A stretch of DNA of 19,744 bases, from positions 1 through 19,744 of the forward strand of contig JANNHK010000004.1 in the NCBI GenBank assembly GCA_031404355.1. Reading direction: 5' to 3'. The stretch's first letter is position 1. Each line of letters begins with the position of its first letter. The notes below the pieces were generated by a model. The model did no database searches and was not told the origin of the DNA. It saw only the letters and a list, made by a program, of their open reading frames with translations. The stretch comes from JANNHK01 sp031404355 (GTDB lineage Bacteria > Actinomycetota > Acidimicrobiia > IMCC26256 > PALSA-610). Positions 1 to 9,400 of this stretch are shown piece by piece. The position numbers and the translations under genes are program-made.

Positions 1-81
1 TGTTCCCCTCCTCGGGTTGGTGTGGGTCGGAAGGGTCGAGCGTCCGGAATTGCGGTTGTGTGGGCGGCCGTTTCTCGTCCG

Positions 82-119
82 GAGGCGCGATGAATGACGC
101 GCACATGCGGGGACGCCTC
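82..119. repeat. Short inverted repeat upstream of the transposase
   Basis: GAGGCG at 82-87 is matched by its complement CGCCTC at 114-119, which is followed by TTT. It could be a weak hairpin, or part of the left end of the insertion element. No longer terminal repeat could be matched to the right side, so its role is open. The rest of 1-166 shows no convincing coding sequence. Confidence 0.25.
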
Positions 120-124
120 TTTAG

Positions 125-150
125 GTTCGGGTCTGACAGGACTACCGAAC
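125..150. repeat. Short inverted repeat in the transposase leader
   Basis: GTTCGG at 125-130 pairs with CCGAAC at 145-150 across a 14-base loop, immediately before the ribosome binding site. It could be a transposase binding site near the element end or a chance palindrome. I infer no specific role. Confidence 0.25.
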
Positions 151-151
151 T

Positions 152-158
152 GAGGAGG
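152..158 (+). promoter_or_regulatory. Ribosome binding site of the transposase
   Basis: GAGGAGG lies 8 bases before the GTG at 167. This strong Shine-Dalgarno match fixes that GTG as the start. Confidence 0.7.
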
Positions 159-166
159 CGGCGCAC

Positions 167-1384
167 GTGCGCGTCACTACGGCATTCAATCGCATGCTCG
201 GGCTGGTCGGCGCCCGGGTCGAGTCGGTGCTGTTCACGGCGGACGGGATCGTGGTCGGTGTCAGACGCAACGCCCGACTTCATCGTTGCCCGTGCGGTCA
301 TCGGAGCCGATCTCGCTATGACCAGTCTCGCCGTCGCTGGCGGCACCTCGACGCCGGCATCTGCAAGGTGTGGCTCGAGAGCGACATTGTCCGGATCGAC
401 TGCCCGTCGTGTGGTCGGGTCCGCACCGAAGACGTCCCGTGGGCCCGGCCCGGCGCTCGCCACACTCGCGACTTCGAGGATGTCATCGCGTGGCTTGCAC
501 AACGCATGGACAAGACGAGCATCTGCCGGTTGCTGCGCGTCTCGTGGGAAGCGGTCGACCGTATCGTCAAGAACGTCGTCGCCGACTACCTCGACGACAG
601 TCGCCTCGACGGGCTCTACAACCTCGGCGTCGACGAGATCTCCTACAAGCGTGGGCATCAATACCTCACGATCGTCGCGGATCACGACACCGGCCGGGTC
701 GTGTGGGTCGCCAAAGGACGCGATCACGCCGCCCTCCAAAGCTTTTTCGATGCGCTCGGACCGCAACGCTGCCAACAAGTGCGCGCCATGTCGATGGACA
801 TGGCACCGACGTGGCGAGACCCCGTCGCCCAGAACATCCCCCAAGCGGCCGTCTGCTACGACCCATTCCACATCATCCGATGGGCCAACGAAGCCCTCGA
901 CAACGTCTACAAGTCCACCAGCCGCGAACGACCCAGCAGCACCAAACGCGACTGGCGCCGCACCCGCTACGCACTCCGAGCCGGCGCTGAACGACTCGAC
1001 AACAACCACCGCGAGCTTCTCAACGAGCTCCGCCGCGACCGCTATCACCTCTGGCGCGCCTGGGAACTCAAAGAACAACTCCGTGACCTCTACCGCAACA
1101 TCCATCCCGACGACGCGGCTGCGTACTTTCGCGCTTGGTGCACCTCAGCAACCCGCAGCCGCCTCCGACCCTTCGTCAACCTCGCCCGCCGCCTGCGCGA
1201 ACACCAAACCGGCATCGTCGCCGCGGTGAAACACGGCCTCTCCAACAGCCGACTCGAAGCCATCAACGCCAAGATCCGGCTCATCAACCGCCGCGGCTAC
1301 GGCCACCCCAACCCGAACTCACTCACCGCAATGATCCACCTCTGCCTCGGCGGAATCACCATCCCGCTCCCCACACAAACCTGA
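167..1384 (+). CDS. ISL3-family DDE transposase
   Basis: 405-residue transposase that would catalyse cut-and-paste movement of its insertion element. The N-terminal part has a zinc-ribbon pattern (CPCGH near residue 42, then CPSCGR near residue 84), as in the zf-ISL3 domain. A helix-turn-helix-like stretch follows (TSICRLLRVSWEAVDRIV). The DDE core can be read as D156 in GVDEISYK, D211 in SMDMAP and E364 in SNSRLEAINAKIR, ending with the family-typical RLINRRGYG. Length is normal for ISL3 (about 400-450), and no frameshift or missing catalytic residue is seen, so the protein may be active. The GTG start is set by a strong upstream GAGGAGG. The next gene begins 12 bases after the stop, leaving almost no room for a right terminal repeat between them. 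Family assignment is firm; element boundaries are not defined. Confidence 0.9.
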   Translation: MRVTTAFNRMLGLVGARVESVLFTADGIVVGVRRNARLHRCPCGHRSRSRYDQSRRRWRHLDAGICKVWLESDIVRIDCPSCGRVRTEDVPWARPGARHTRDFEDVIAWLAQRMDKTSICRLLRVSWEAVDRIVKNVVADYLDDSRLDGLYNLGVDEISYKRGHQYLTIVADHDTGRVVWVAKGRDHAALQSFFDALGPQRCQQVRAMSMDMAPTWRDPVAQNIPQAAVCYDPFHIIRWANEALDNVYKSTSRERPSSTKRDWRRTRYALRAGAERLDNNHRELLNELRRDRYHLWRAWELKEQLRDLYRNIHPDDAAAYFRAWCTSATRSRLRPFVNLARRLREHQTGIVAAVKHGLSNSRLEAINAKIRLINRRGYGHPNPNSLTAMIHLCLGGITIPLPTQT

Positions 1385-1388
1385 GGAG
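1383..1388 (+). promoter_or_regulatory. Ribosome binding site of the HNH gene, overlapping the transposase stop
   Basis: GAGGAG overlaps the last two bases of the transposase TGA stop and sits 8 bases before the ATG at 1397. This favours the 1397 start and suggests translational coupling to the transposase. Confidence 0.65.
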
Positions 1389-1396
1389 CGCTACGT

Positions 1397-2590
1397 ATGT
1401 TCGACCTGTTGGAGCGACCCGGATTGGCGGCTCTGGATCCGCTCGCGGAACTCGAATACGCCATCGACGAACTCGCTGAGGTCGACCACCGGGCCGGTAC
1501 CGGTCATGAACGCCGGACCCGGCTGATGCGCATGCAGCGCTTGCAAAACCGGGTCGACGCCGAACGGTTACGCCTCGTGGAAGTGGTGGACCGCTCCGGC
1601 GATGCACTCGCCGCCGGGGCCGTGAACACCAAGGCCTGGCTCCACCACGAGTGTGGGTTGGCGAAGGGTCAGGCCGGTCGTGACGTCCACGCCGCCCGCC
1701 GGCTGGAAGAGTTCCCGGCGTGGACGGCCGCCTACGCGGCCGGTGCGGTCTCGCGCGGGCATGTCGACGTGTTGGTCAAGGCCGCGACCGCGGCACGGGT
1801 CGCACACTTCGCCGAGAACGAAGAACTTCTCCTCGCCCAGGCCCGCCAGTTCGGGCCCGACGACTTCGCCCGGGTCGTGAGCCGGGCCTGCGAAGTGATC
1901 GACGCCGACCGCGGCGCCAACGACGTCCGGGACCAGATCGAACGCCGGCGCCTCCATCTCTCCACCACGATGGACGGGATGGGAGTCCTCGACGGCGTCT
2001 TCGACCCCGAAAGCACCCAAGTTCTCAACACTGCGCTCGAGCACTTCATCGCGCTGGACCCGAATAAACCGGGTGAGAAGCGGTCCATGTCGCAACGCCG
2101 CGCTGACGCGGCGGTGTCGATGGCTCGCTACGTGGTAGCGACCAGCGAGCCGTCCGCGACGAAGAGCCGGCGCGGACGGCCCACGATGATCATGCGCGCC
2201 GACCTTCACCGCCTCGCTGCCGACAAGACCGACCTTGTCGCCGCGATCCGCGACGAGGTAAAGCACGCCGGGCGCCTCTCCACCGAAACGCTCCTGCGAC
2301 TGGCGTGCGACTGCAACATCAGCCGCGTCCTCACCGCCGGCCGCTCCGAGATCCTCGACGTCGGCCGCACCACCCGCACCATCCCACCCGCCCTCTGGCG
2401 CGCGCTCGTCGCCCGCGACGGCGGCTGCACCGAACCCGGATGCGACGCACCACTCTGGGCCTGCGAAGTCCACCACGAAAAACATTGGGCGCACGGCGGA
2501 GAAACCAACCTCGCCAACACCAAGATCAAGTGCTGGCGCCACCACCGCAACCACCACGAAGGCAAAGGCCACGACCCACCCCGCGAATGA
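1397..2590 (+). CDS. DUF222 / HNH endonuclease-domain protein (13E12 repeat type)
   Basis: 397-residue protein of the actinobacterial DUF222-HNH family (the REP13E12 type of mycobacteria). An N-terminal helical DUF222 region spans about residues 10-300 (RLQNRVDAERLRLVEVVDR near the start). A C-terminal HNH nuclease domain spans about 334-390. Cysteines at 344, 349, 356 and 379 look like a structural zinc site. The HNH core reads VHH (359-360), HW, GGETNLAN (N371 and N374) and HH...H at 382-386. All expected residues are present, so a metal-dependent nicking or cleaving activity is likely by family, though the biological role of these proteins is not established. The gene directly follows the transposase with its RBS on that stop codon, so it may be co-transcribed or may be an element passenger. 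The C-terminus is very rich in His and Arg. Confidence 0.88.
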   Translation: MFDLLERPGLAALDPLAELEYAIDELAEVDHRAGTGHERRTRLMRMQRLQNRVDAERLRLVEVVDRSGDALAAGAVNTKAWLHHECGLAKGQAGRDVHAARRLEEFPAWTAAYAAGAVSRGHVDVLVKAATAARVAHFAENEELLLAQARQFGPDDFARVVSRACEVIDADRGANDVRDQIERRRLHLSTTMDGMGVLDGVFDPESTQVLNTALEHFIALDPNKPGEKRSMSQRRADAAVSMARYVVATSEPSATKSRRGRPTMIMRADLHRLAADKTDLVAAIRDEVKHAGRLSTETLLRLACDCNISRVLTAGRSEILDVGRTTRTIPPALWRALVARDGGCTEPGCDAPLWACEVHHEKHWAHGGETNLANTKIKCWRHHRNHHEGKGHDPPRE

Positions 2591-2693
2591 GGCACGGATG
2601 TCCCGGAGCCTTCGCGTGGCGCGTCGTCAAACATCACGTTCGACACACGCGCGAGTTGATCGACGCGCGCACCGGTCGCCGACCCCGTCGCCG

Positions 2694-2699
2694 TAGTCT
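2694..2699 (+). promoter_or_regulatory. Possible -10 box of a leaderless promoter (pseudogene remnant)
   Basis: TAGTCT fits the actinobacterial TANNNT -10 pattern and lies 7 bases before the GTG at 2707, the spacing expected for a leaderless transcript. No good Shine-Dalgarno sequence precedes that GTG. No convincing -35 box is visible. It is probably the original promoter of the decayed hydrolase-cyclase gene. Confidence 0.35.
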
Positions 2700-2706
2700 C
2701 TCGGGA

Positions 2707-3209
2707 GTGACGCCGGAGACGCACTACGCCCGGAACGGCGATGCGCACATCGCCTACCAAGTGTGGGGCGACGGCGACTTCGACCTGGTGACCGTCCCGG
2801 GGTTCCTACGGCCGCATCGAGCGCATGTCGATCACGCCCGGGATGCTGGCATCGGTCGCGGCCATGTTCTACGACACCGACGTACGGGCCGTGCTTTCTG
2901 CAATCCGCGTCCCGACCCTGGTGCTCCGTCGGCGCGGTGATCGTCTCGTCAACATTCGCAGCGGCCGGTACCTCGCCGACCACATTGCAGTCGCCCGGTT
3001 GGTGGAAGTGCCGGGGATCGACCACGTCCCCTGGTTCGAACACCCTGAGCTGTTCCTCGACGAAGTCGAGGAGTTCCTGACCGGCACCCGCACCGCAACG
3101 CCTCCGGAACGGCGGCACCGAAGTGAAAACTCTCGGTGACGGGTTCCTCGCGACGTTCGACGGGCCCGCGGCCGCGATCCGTGGCGCAACCGCGATTGGT
3201 GGCAGTTGA
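2707..3209 (+). pseudogene. Decayed alpha/beta-hydrolase–guanylate cyclase fusion gene
   Basis: Three fragments in three frames match successive parts of the actinobacterial proteins that fuse an alpha/beta-hydrolase to a class III adenylate/guanylate cyclase. The first starts at GTG 2707 and reads as the normal N-terminus (HYARNGDAHIAYQVWGDG, then LVTVPGFL, to about 2808). The second frame, from about 2817 to 3110, is the hydrolase C-terminal part (TPGMLASV, RVPTLVLRRRGDR, DHVPWFEHPE, then EVEEFLTGTR). The third, 3123-3209, is a short piece of the cyclase domain (VKTLGDGFLATFDGPAAAIR) ending in TGA. The middle of the hydrolase, including its catalytic-serine region, and the start and end of the cyclase are gone. 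At least two internal deletions plus a 3' truncation are needed, so no working product is expected. Comparison is with the remembered family pattern, not an alignment. Confidence 0.8.
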
Positions 3210-3230
3210 CCGATTGTGCGGCTCCCTCCT

Positions 3231-3254
3231 CCGTGGCAGGGTGGTGCCTCACGG
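3231..3254 (+). repeat. Imperfect hairpin before the Tat-protein gene
   Basis: CCGTGGCA (3231-3238) can pair with TGCC and ACGG (3245-3254, with a two-base TC bulge) around a six-base loop. It lies just upstream of the G-rich ribosome binding region of the 3271 gene. It could modulate translation or be incidental. Confidence 0.25.
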
Positions 3255-3270
3255 ACTGAGGGGGGCGGAA

Positions 3271-6200
3271 ATGGCCGACGACGCTGGTTCCGAACGCTCG
3301 CGGGGCGTGACCCGGCGGGATTTCCTCGTCATCACCGGTAGCGGCATCACCCTGCTCGTCGCCGCCGGCGGTCCCGCCGGTGCGTTGGTGCGGCCGTTGC
3401 TGCGGGTGCAGTCGAGTGGGCTGCCGCTCGGGCGGTTGCTGCGCATCGACCGCGCCACCGACCAGCTCCGGCTCCAGGTCCAACTCCTGAACTTGCAACC
3501 GTCCGGGCAGAGCCTCGTCGCGACGAACGCAGCGCTGCCCTCGTATCTGCGGGTGATGCTGCCGAGCCAGCACGTCGACGAAGAGGTCACGACAACCGTC
3601 GGTTCGCAGCCCCTGATGGATCATCGCACCGCGGGCGAATCGCGGATCGTGTTCGAGGTCGAGCCGCCGATCGACTACACGCTCGACGCGCTCATGGCGT
3701 GGGCCGAGTACCCGCTCGTGCTCGACGCGCGCGCGATCCCGCTCTCGTCGGCGCCGCCGTGGCCGACGGGTGAGCCCGACATCGATGTCACCGCGCTCGA
3801 GTTGCCGGAGGGCCTCATCTTGTCGCCGGGTTCCGCGGGCCGGTTCGTCACCCGGCCCGATGCCGTCACCCGCGACGACGTCACCGAGGTGTGGACCGCG
3901 CGCCTCGGCCGCCTCACCGACGGCGAGGTGCTCGAACCACCGGTCGGCAACCCGCTCGCGCGCGTGATCTGGACGCCCGGCTACCCGGATGCGCCCGCGG
4001 CGATCACCGACACGGGCGACCCGTACGACCGCCCGATCAACAACTTCGACCGCAAGCACCTCGTGCGGGCGATGGGCGACCAGGACGACACGGTCGAGTA
4101 CCCGCAGCACGAATCGGCCGACGTCCGCCAGCTGTGGGTGTCCTCGGCCGGGGCCTTCCTCGACATCGAGGGCGCGTGGGGCGGGACAGGTCCGCTCGCC
4201 GCGTGGAAACACCGCACGGTCACGGGTCGAGACGTCAGCGTGCGCATCGTCACGCGCGGCTACCTCGCACCGTTCGGGCACGAGGCGAGCATCGTCGTCA
4301 TCTCGGAACGGAAGTTCGGCATCGACGCGACCGGCAAGTACGTCGCGCAACTCGAGCAGAAGGAGTTCCTGTCGATCGGGAGTCGCGCGGTCGTCTCACC
4401 CCGCCCGCATGCTCCCGACGGCGACCGGCGCAGCATCTTCGGCGAGACGACGCTCAAGAAGGGCGGGCTGGTCGAGATCACCCGCGGCGTCATCCACTCC
4501 GACGGCGCGATCGACACCGAGCACGCGTTCGTTCCTCTCACAGTCACCGGCGACGACCTGTTGATCGACTTCAGCGCCACGGACCGGGCCGGGAACGAGT
4601 CGGGCTTCTCGATGCCGGTCGCGTTCGTCCGTATCGACCAGTCCTACGACCCCGCGCCGACTGCGACTGCGGCCCGGGTCGTTGACTACCTGAACAAGCC
4701 GGCCTCGCTCGACCGGCGCGACGTCGCCTTCGCCAACCAGAACGTCGCGTTCGCCGACGAGATCGAACCCGGCGACGGCCGCACCACGATGAAGGCCGAC
4801 AGCATCGTGTTCAACGCGGTCACGCCGCCCGCCGGCGTCACGCTCGACGATCTGCGCAACGCCGGGCAGCCCGCGTTCTTCCCTTCGGTCGAAGTCGCGC
4901 GCGTCGTCGACGACGCGGCCGACGCGGTGCGCGGCGTCACGGGCGCGCCGATCGAGGTCGAGCTCGCGCCGGGGTGGATCACCGACGGCAACGGGCCGGG
5001 CAACTTCGGCGCGGTCTTCCTGACGGTGCCCGACCCGATCTCGCTGCCGTTCGGCGGCGACTCGTCGGGCCTCGCCGCGCCGGATCTCACGATCGGCCAG
5101 TTCGGCCAGCTCATCGGGCCGTCGGTCTCGCTGCCGTCGGCGGGCACGACCTGGGACCCGCTCGACGCGCTCGGCGACCTCGGCACGATCCTCGGCACGC
5201 TGTCACTCAAGTGGTTGGTCGAACAGTTCGCGGTGGCCGCCGACCTCGTGTCCGACCTCCGGCTGCCGCGCTTCGACATCGCGCAGACGACCGTCGGCTT
5301 CCCGCCCATCCCGACCGAGCTCTGTTACGCGTTCGACTGGGCGCCCGACCCGAAGTCGGTCGTCGTCGGCGGCACGCGCATCTTCTGCATCGAGAGCGAC
5401 CTCGTCGACGAAGGCCTCGAGAACCCGTTCGCGACCAACACCGCCTTTTCGCTCCACATCGCGCGCTGCTACCCGCTCGACGACAACGGTTTGCCCGGCG
5501 AGCCGCAGGACACCGTCGAGTTCGCGCTGACGAACTTCGTCGTGCAGTTCCCGCCCGCGGCGCCGATCTTCGCCGTGTACTTCAACCGGCTGGAGTACCT
5601 CGACCTGCCGTCGGCGCCGGCCGATGTCGACGTCGGTATCCGCCAGGTCGAGTTCACCGGCGCCCTCAACTTCCTCGACCCGGTGCAGTCGCTACTCGAC
5701 GGCGTGTTCGGCGCGTTCGACGTCGACATCCTCGACACGGGCATCGACCTCGCGCTCGACATCCCGCTCCCGTCGATCCAGCTCGGCGTGTTCGGCATGA
5801 GCAACCTGCGGGTCGGTGTCGGGCTCGACATCCCCTTCGGCAGCGAGCCCGTGATCACCCGCTTCTCGTTCGGCACCCGCGAAGACCCGTTCACGCTCAC
5901 GGTGCTGGGCATCGGCGGCAGCGGCTCCATTGAGCTCGAAGTCGCACCACACCCGGCCGGGATCGTGCGGGCCGAGATCACGTTCGCGGTGGTACTCGAG
6001 ATCGCGGTCGACGTCATCGTCGCGCGCGGCGCCATCTCGGCGTCGATTGGTGTCGCCCTCGAGATCGAGAGCACCGAAGTCACGAACGAAGCCAACGGCC
6101 AGCTCGAGACGATCGACGACGTCACCCTCACCGCGTCGGTCGAGTGCATCGGCGAGATCGAAGTCCTCGGGATCCTCACGATCACCGTCGAGTTCCTCCT

Positions 6201-6459
6201 GGCCCTCGAATACCGCGTCAACGACCGACTCCTGACCGGCGAGGTGACCATCTCGGTTGAGGTCGACGCGACGATCGCCAAGAAGCAGGTCGAGTTCACG
6301 ATCGAGCAGGAATTCTCGCTCGGAGATCCGGGCGCGGTCGCGCTCGCCTCGACCGGTCGCAGGGGCCTCGCCGCCGCGTCGAGCACCGGCAGCTTCGCGT
6401 TCGCCGACAAGTACGACAGCGACACGAAATGGTCCGACTACTGCGCAAGCTTCGCGTAG
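3271..6459 (+). CDS. Large Tat-exported protein of unknown function, first gene of a two-gene module
   Basis: 1062 residues from the ATG at 3271, preceded by GAGGGGGG. The frame is open further upstream to 3136, but that part overlaps the pseudogene, and the 3271 start puts a normal twin-arginine signal at the N-terminus: TRRDFLVITG (R15, R16), a hydrophobic stretch from about 18 to 33, and an A-G-A cleavage-like site at 36-38. Export of a folded protein by the Tat pathway is therefore likely. The mature part has no enzyme motif that I recognise. The N-terminal half is acidic and beta-rich. The last 300 residues or so are dense in alternating hydrophobic strands (for example GVGLDIPFGSEPVITRFSF and TLTASVECIGEIEVLGILTI) without clear transmembrane helices. 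It ends in KWSDYCASFA. I recall uncharacterised bacterial proteins with a similar strand-rich C-terminal region and W..YC..F ending, but could not check this. The partner gene starts 20 bases downstream. Confidence 0.8.
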   Translation: MADDAGSERSRGVTRRDFLVITGSGITLLVAAGGPAGALVRPLLRVQSSGLPLGRLLRIDRATDQLRLQVQLLNLQPSGQSLVATNAALPSYLRVMLPSQHVDEEVTTTVGSQPLMDHRTAGESRIVFEVEPPIDYTLDALMAWAEYPLVLDARAIPLSSAPPWPTGEPDIDVTALELPEGLILSPGSAGRFVTRPDAVTRDDVTEVWTARLGRLTDGEVLEPPVGNPLARVIWTPGYPDAPAAITDTGDPYDRPINNFDRKHLVRAMGDQDDTVEYPQHESADVRQLWVSSAGAFLDIEGAWGGTGPLAAWKHRTVTGRDVSVRIVTRGYLAPFGHEASIVVISERKFGIDATGKYVAQLEQKEFLSIGSRAVVSPRPHAPDGDRRSIFGETTLKKGGLVEITRGVIHSDGAIDTEHAFVPLTVTGDDLLIDFSATDRAGNESGFSMPVAFVRIDQSYDPAPTATAARVVDYLNKPASLDRRDVAFANQNVAFADEIEPGDGRTTMKADSIVFNAVTPPAGVTLDDLRNAGQPAFFPSVEVARVVDDAADAVRGVTGAPIEVELAPGWITDGNGPGNFGAVFLTVPDPISLPFGGDSSGLAAPDLTIGQFGQLIGPSVSLPSAGTTWDPLDALGDLGTILGTLSLKWLVEQFAVAADLVSDLRLPRFDIAQTTVGFPPIPTELCYAFDWAPDPKSVVVGGTRIFCIESDLVDEGLENPFATNTAFSLHIARCYPLDDNGLPGEPQDTVEFALTNFVVQFPPAAPIFAVYFNRLEYLDLPSAPADVDVGIRQVEFTGALNFLDPVQSLLDGVFGAFDVDILDTGIDLALDIPLPSIQLGVFGMSNLRVGVGLDIPFGSEPVITRFSFGTREDPFTLTVLGIGGSGSIELEVAPHPAGIVRAEITFAVVLEIAVDVIVARGAISASIGVALEIESTEVTNEANGQLETIDDVTLTASVECIGEIEVLGILTITVEFLLALEYRVNDRLLTGEVTISVEVDATIAKKQVEFTIEQEFSLGDPGAVALASTGRRGLAAASSTGSFAFADKYDSDTKWSDYCASFA

Positions 6460-6465
6460 GCCGAA

Positions 6466-6471
6466 CAGGAG
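6466..6471 (+). promoter_or_regulatory. Ribosome binding site deciding the start of the second large gene
   Basis: CAGGAG lies 8 bases before GTG 6480 and just after the upstream TAG (6457-6459). The alternative ATG at 6429 lies inside the upstream gene and has no comparable site, so 6480 is preferred. Confidence 0.55.
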
Positions 6472-6479
6472 CCCACCGC

Positions 6480-9400
6480 GTGCGCCAGCTCATCCCGATC
6501 CCGTGCCCCAACGGCAAAGCCGCCAACGGCAACTACCTGCTGTCGGTGTACTTCGCGCCGCGCATCTTCACGGGCGGCACGATCGGCCTGCTGCCCGACT
6601 GGTCGGACTGGGCCGCCGCGTCGAACGCGCTGATGATCGAAGTCTTTCTCGACGGTATCCAGGTGCCGCCCGCGCAGATCACGCGCACGCCGATCGCGCG
6701 CTCCGACATTTGGGACGCGGTGTTCGACCCAAACACGCCGATCACCGCGTTCCAGCCCGTCGACCGGCGCAATACGCCGTTTCGGACGTTTAGCGAGGTC
6801 GAGGTCGCGTCCGACATCCTCGCCCTCTACACCGATACCGCGATTCAAAACCCGGAGTTCCCGCCGAGCGCGAGCGATCTCATGGCGCGTCCGCTGACGT
6901 CGCAACTCCTCGCGGGCGGGGGCGCGGTTGCTCCCGGCGTGCTCGCGGCCGACACGTTCCAGCGGCGCATCGGGGCCAAGCCGGTGTCGCCGCCGAGCCC
7001 GCCCGAGTGGGACTTCCACCAGGCCCTCTCGCTGCTCGGCCGGCATCCGCATCTGTTGCGCCTGCTCGGCGTCGTCGTCGATCTCGAGTTCATCGGCCCG
7101 GTCCTCCCGCCCGGTGTGGTTGCCGTCACGACCAACTACGTGGCGACGTACCTTCCGTTCGGCGGGTCGCCGTACGAGATCCCGACCCGCGTCCCCTTGA
7201 CCAACTCCTTCTACGCCGCCCCGCGGCACGCCGACTACTCGGGCGGGTTCCTCACGCTCGGCGACGGCAACTGGGATCTCGTGTCGCTCGACGTGCAGAA
7301 CGCAGTACGCCGCCTCGTCGCGTTCGCGCGCGAGCTCGACGGCGCCGAAGACGAGGGCGCGTTGCCCGCGCTCGACGACAGCGGCCTCACGCTGGCCCGC
7401 ACGGGGCGCGGCGTGCGGCTCAACCAGCGTTTCGGCGACGACTTCCAGGTCGAACAGCAGGTTCTCGACGCGGCCGCGTCCAACGACGACTTCGTCCAGC
7501 TCTTCGTCGAGGACGTCACGCTCGGGTATCGCGTCGACGTACGGCGCGACGGCGGTGACCCGCTCTCGCTGTTCGCCCGCAGCGCCGCCTCACCTCCCGG
7601 CTACCACTTCCCGAGGAATGCGCTGCTCGACCTCACCCCGCCCGCCGACGAGGGCTGGATCGGCAACTCGTTGACCGGGGAACGACTCGGCGGCGGGATG
7701 GGCGGCGCGTTGTCCGCCGAGAAGCGACTGTCGGACGCACTGGCCCGCTGGCGGGGCTGGAGCCTGGCGGCGCCGCCGATCGGTCAGGTCGCGGATCCCG
7801 CGACCAACACGCTCGAGACGCCGCAGAACGCGGCATCGGCCGGCGATCTCGTGCAGTTCGAAGTCAACTACCGGCCGACGCCGCTCACGCTGCCGCGGCT
7901 GGTCTACGGATCGACCTACCGCATGCGGGCGCGGGGCGTGAACATTGCCGGCGAGTCGCTCGCCGTGACTGCACCCGCGGCCGGCAACGCGCTGAGCCCC
8001 GCGCACGTCTACGGGCGCCTCACCCCGATCCCGGCACCCATGGTCGTGCGCCGCAGTGCCCGCCCGATCCCCGGTCTCGCCGACACGACCGAGCGGATCG
8101 TCATCAAGAGCAACTACAACGTCCCGTACAGCCAGATCGCGGCCAACGACCGGCTGATCTTCCCCGCCGCGTCGAGCCAACAGACGTGCGAGCGTCACGC
8201 ACTGCCCAACGGCGGCATCTCGGGCGACCTGGTCGACTACACGTTGCTGGCCGACCGCGACGGCCGCGACGTCGCCGACCAGACCGTGCTCGACCCGCAC
8301 TCGGGCGAGATCGTCGCGGGCATCCTCGCGGGCCCGGGCGTACAGCCCGGCGCCCCGGTCCAGACCGCGCAGTACCTCCCCGACCCGGCTGGGCGCGCGG
8401 TAACCCTCGCCGGACTCCCGGGCACGCGCCTGCCGCTCGTCGTGCCGTTCATCGGGGCCTGGCCCGACTTCCAGTCGCGCCGGCTCGTCGTGCAGGGCGC
8501 GGCGAGCGGGGCTCCGAAGGTCGCGCCGAACGGCGGTGCGATCACGGTCAAGCTGAAGAAGGCGGCGCAGTTCGTCGTCGAGGTCAGCGCCGCGCCGGGC
8601 CCGAACTTCGTCGGGCACTTCAAACTCTGGCAGGCCATCGTCGCCGCGAACCCGGGAAGCCTGAACGCGCTCAAGCAGTACGCGCAGGGCGGTCGCCACT
8701 GGATGCTTTCGGCGCGCCGGCGCATCAAGCTCGTGCATGCCGTACGCCAACCGCTCGCGATCCCGTCGGTCGACTCGCTCGTGGCGGCGCGCACAGCTAT
8801 CGGCTCGAAGCAGTTCGCGCTGACGGGCGTGCTCGACGTGAACCGGCCCAGTACGGGGCGGGTCATTCTCACCGGCACGTGGACCGATCCGGTCGACGAC
8901 CCCGCACTGCCCGAACCGGGCGAGCGGACCGGCGCGGCGGTGCTTGGCACGCAGCGAGTCTCGGTGAACGGCGACGAGGATACCGCCGCCGCCGACCTCA
9001 CCGTCTCCTTCGTCGACAACAAGCGGCATCAGGTCGACGTCGCCCAAGAAGCGTTCACGCGCTTCGCCCGCGACTTCGCCCAGGCCGGGTTCATCGTGTT
9101 CACGACCGACACCGTCACGCTCGACGCGCGCGGTGTGCTCGCGGCGCTCACGTCGCTGCGGGCGACGCCCGAGAGCGATCCGTACGTAGAGGGCGTCGAC
9201 TACACCCTCGACGCCGCCGCCGGAACGGCCACGCGGCTGGTCGGCGGCGCGATCCCCACCGCGCAGAGCATCGTGGCGCTGTACGTGGCGCTGCCACTGT
9301 CCCGCAACTTCGACGAAGCGGGCGCGCCACCGCACTCGTTGCTCGTCCCGAACGCGCGGGTGCCGGCGCCGCTCCCCGTACATTCGCTCGTACCCGCCTT

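Noticed and set aside
89..2635. Possible terminal inverted repeat pair (89-109 against the complement of 2613-2635) that would enclose transposase and HNH gene
   Set aside because: The match needs several gaps and mismatches, and no flanking direct repeat was seen. It is not better than chance by eye.
2648..2669. CGCGCG inverted repeat with a 10-base loop after the HNH gene
   Set aside because: The stem is only six bases of alternating CG and no T-run follows. It is not a supportable terminator in such GC-rich DNA.
2869..4350. 493-codon open frame on the minus strand
   Set aside because: It is antisense to the Tat-protein gene, Arg/Asp/Val-rich with no domain, and spans the pseudogene boundary. 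Long antisense frames are expected at this GC content.
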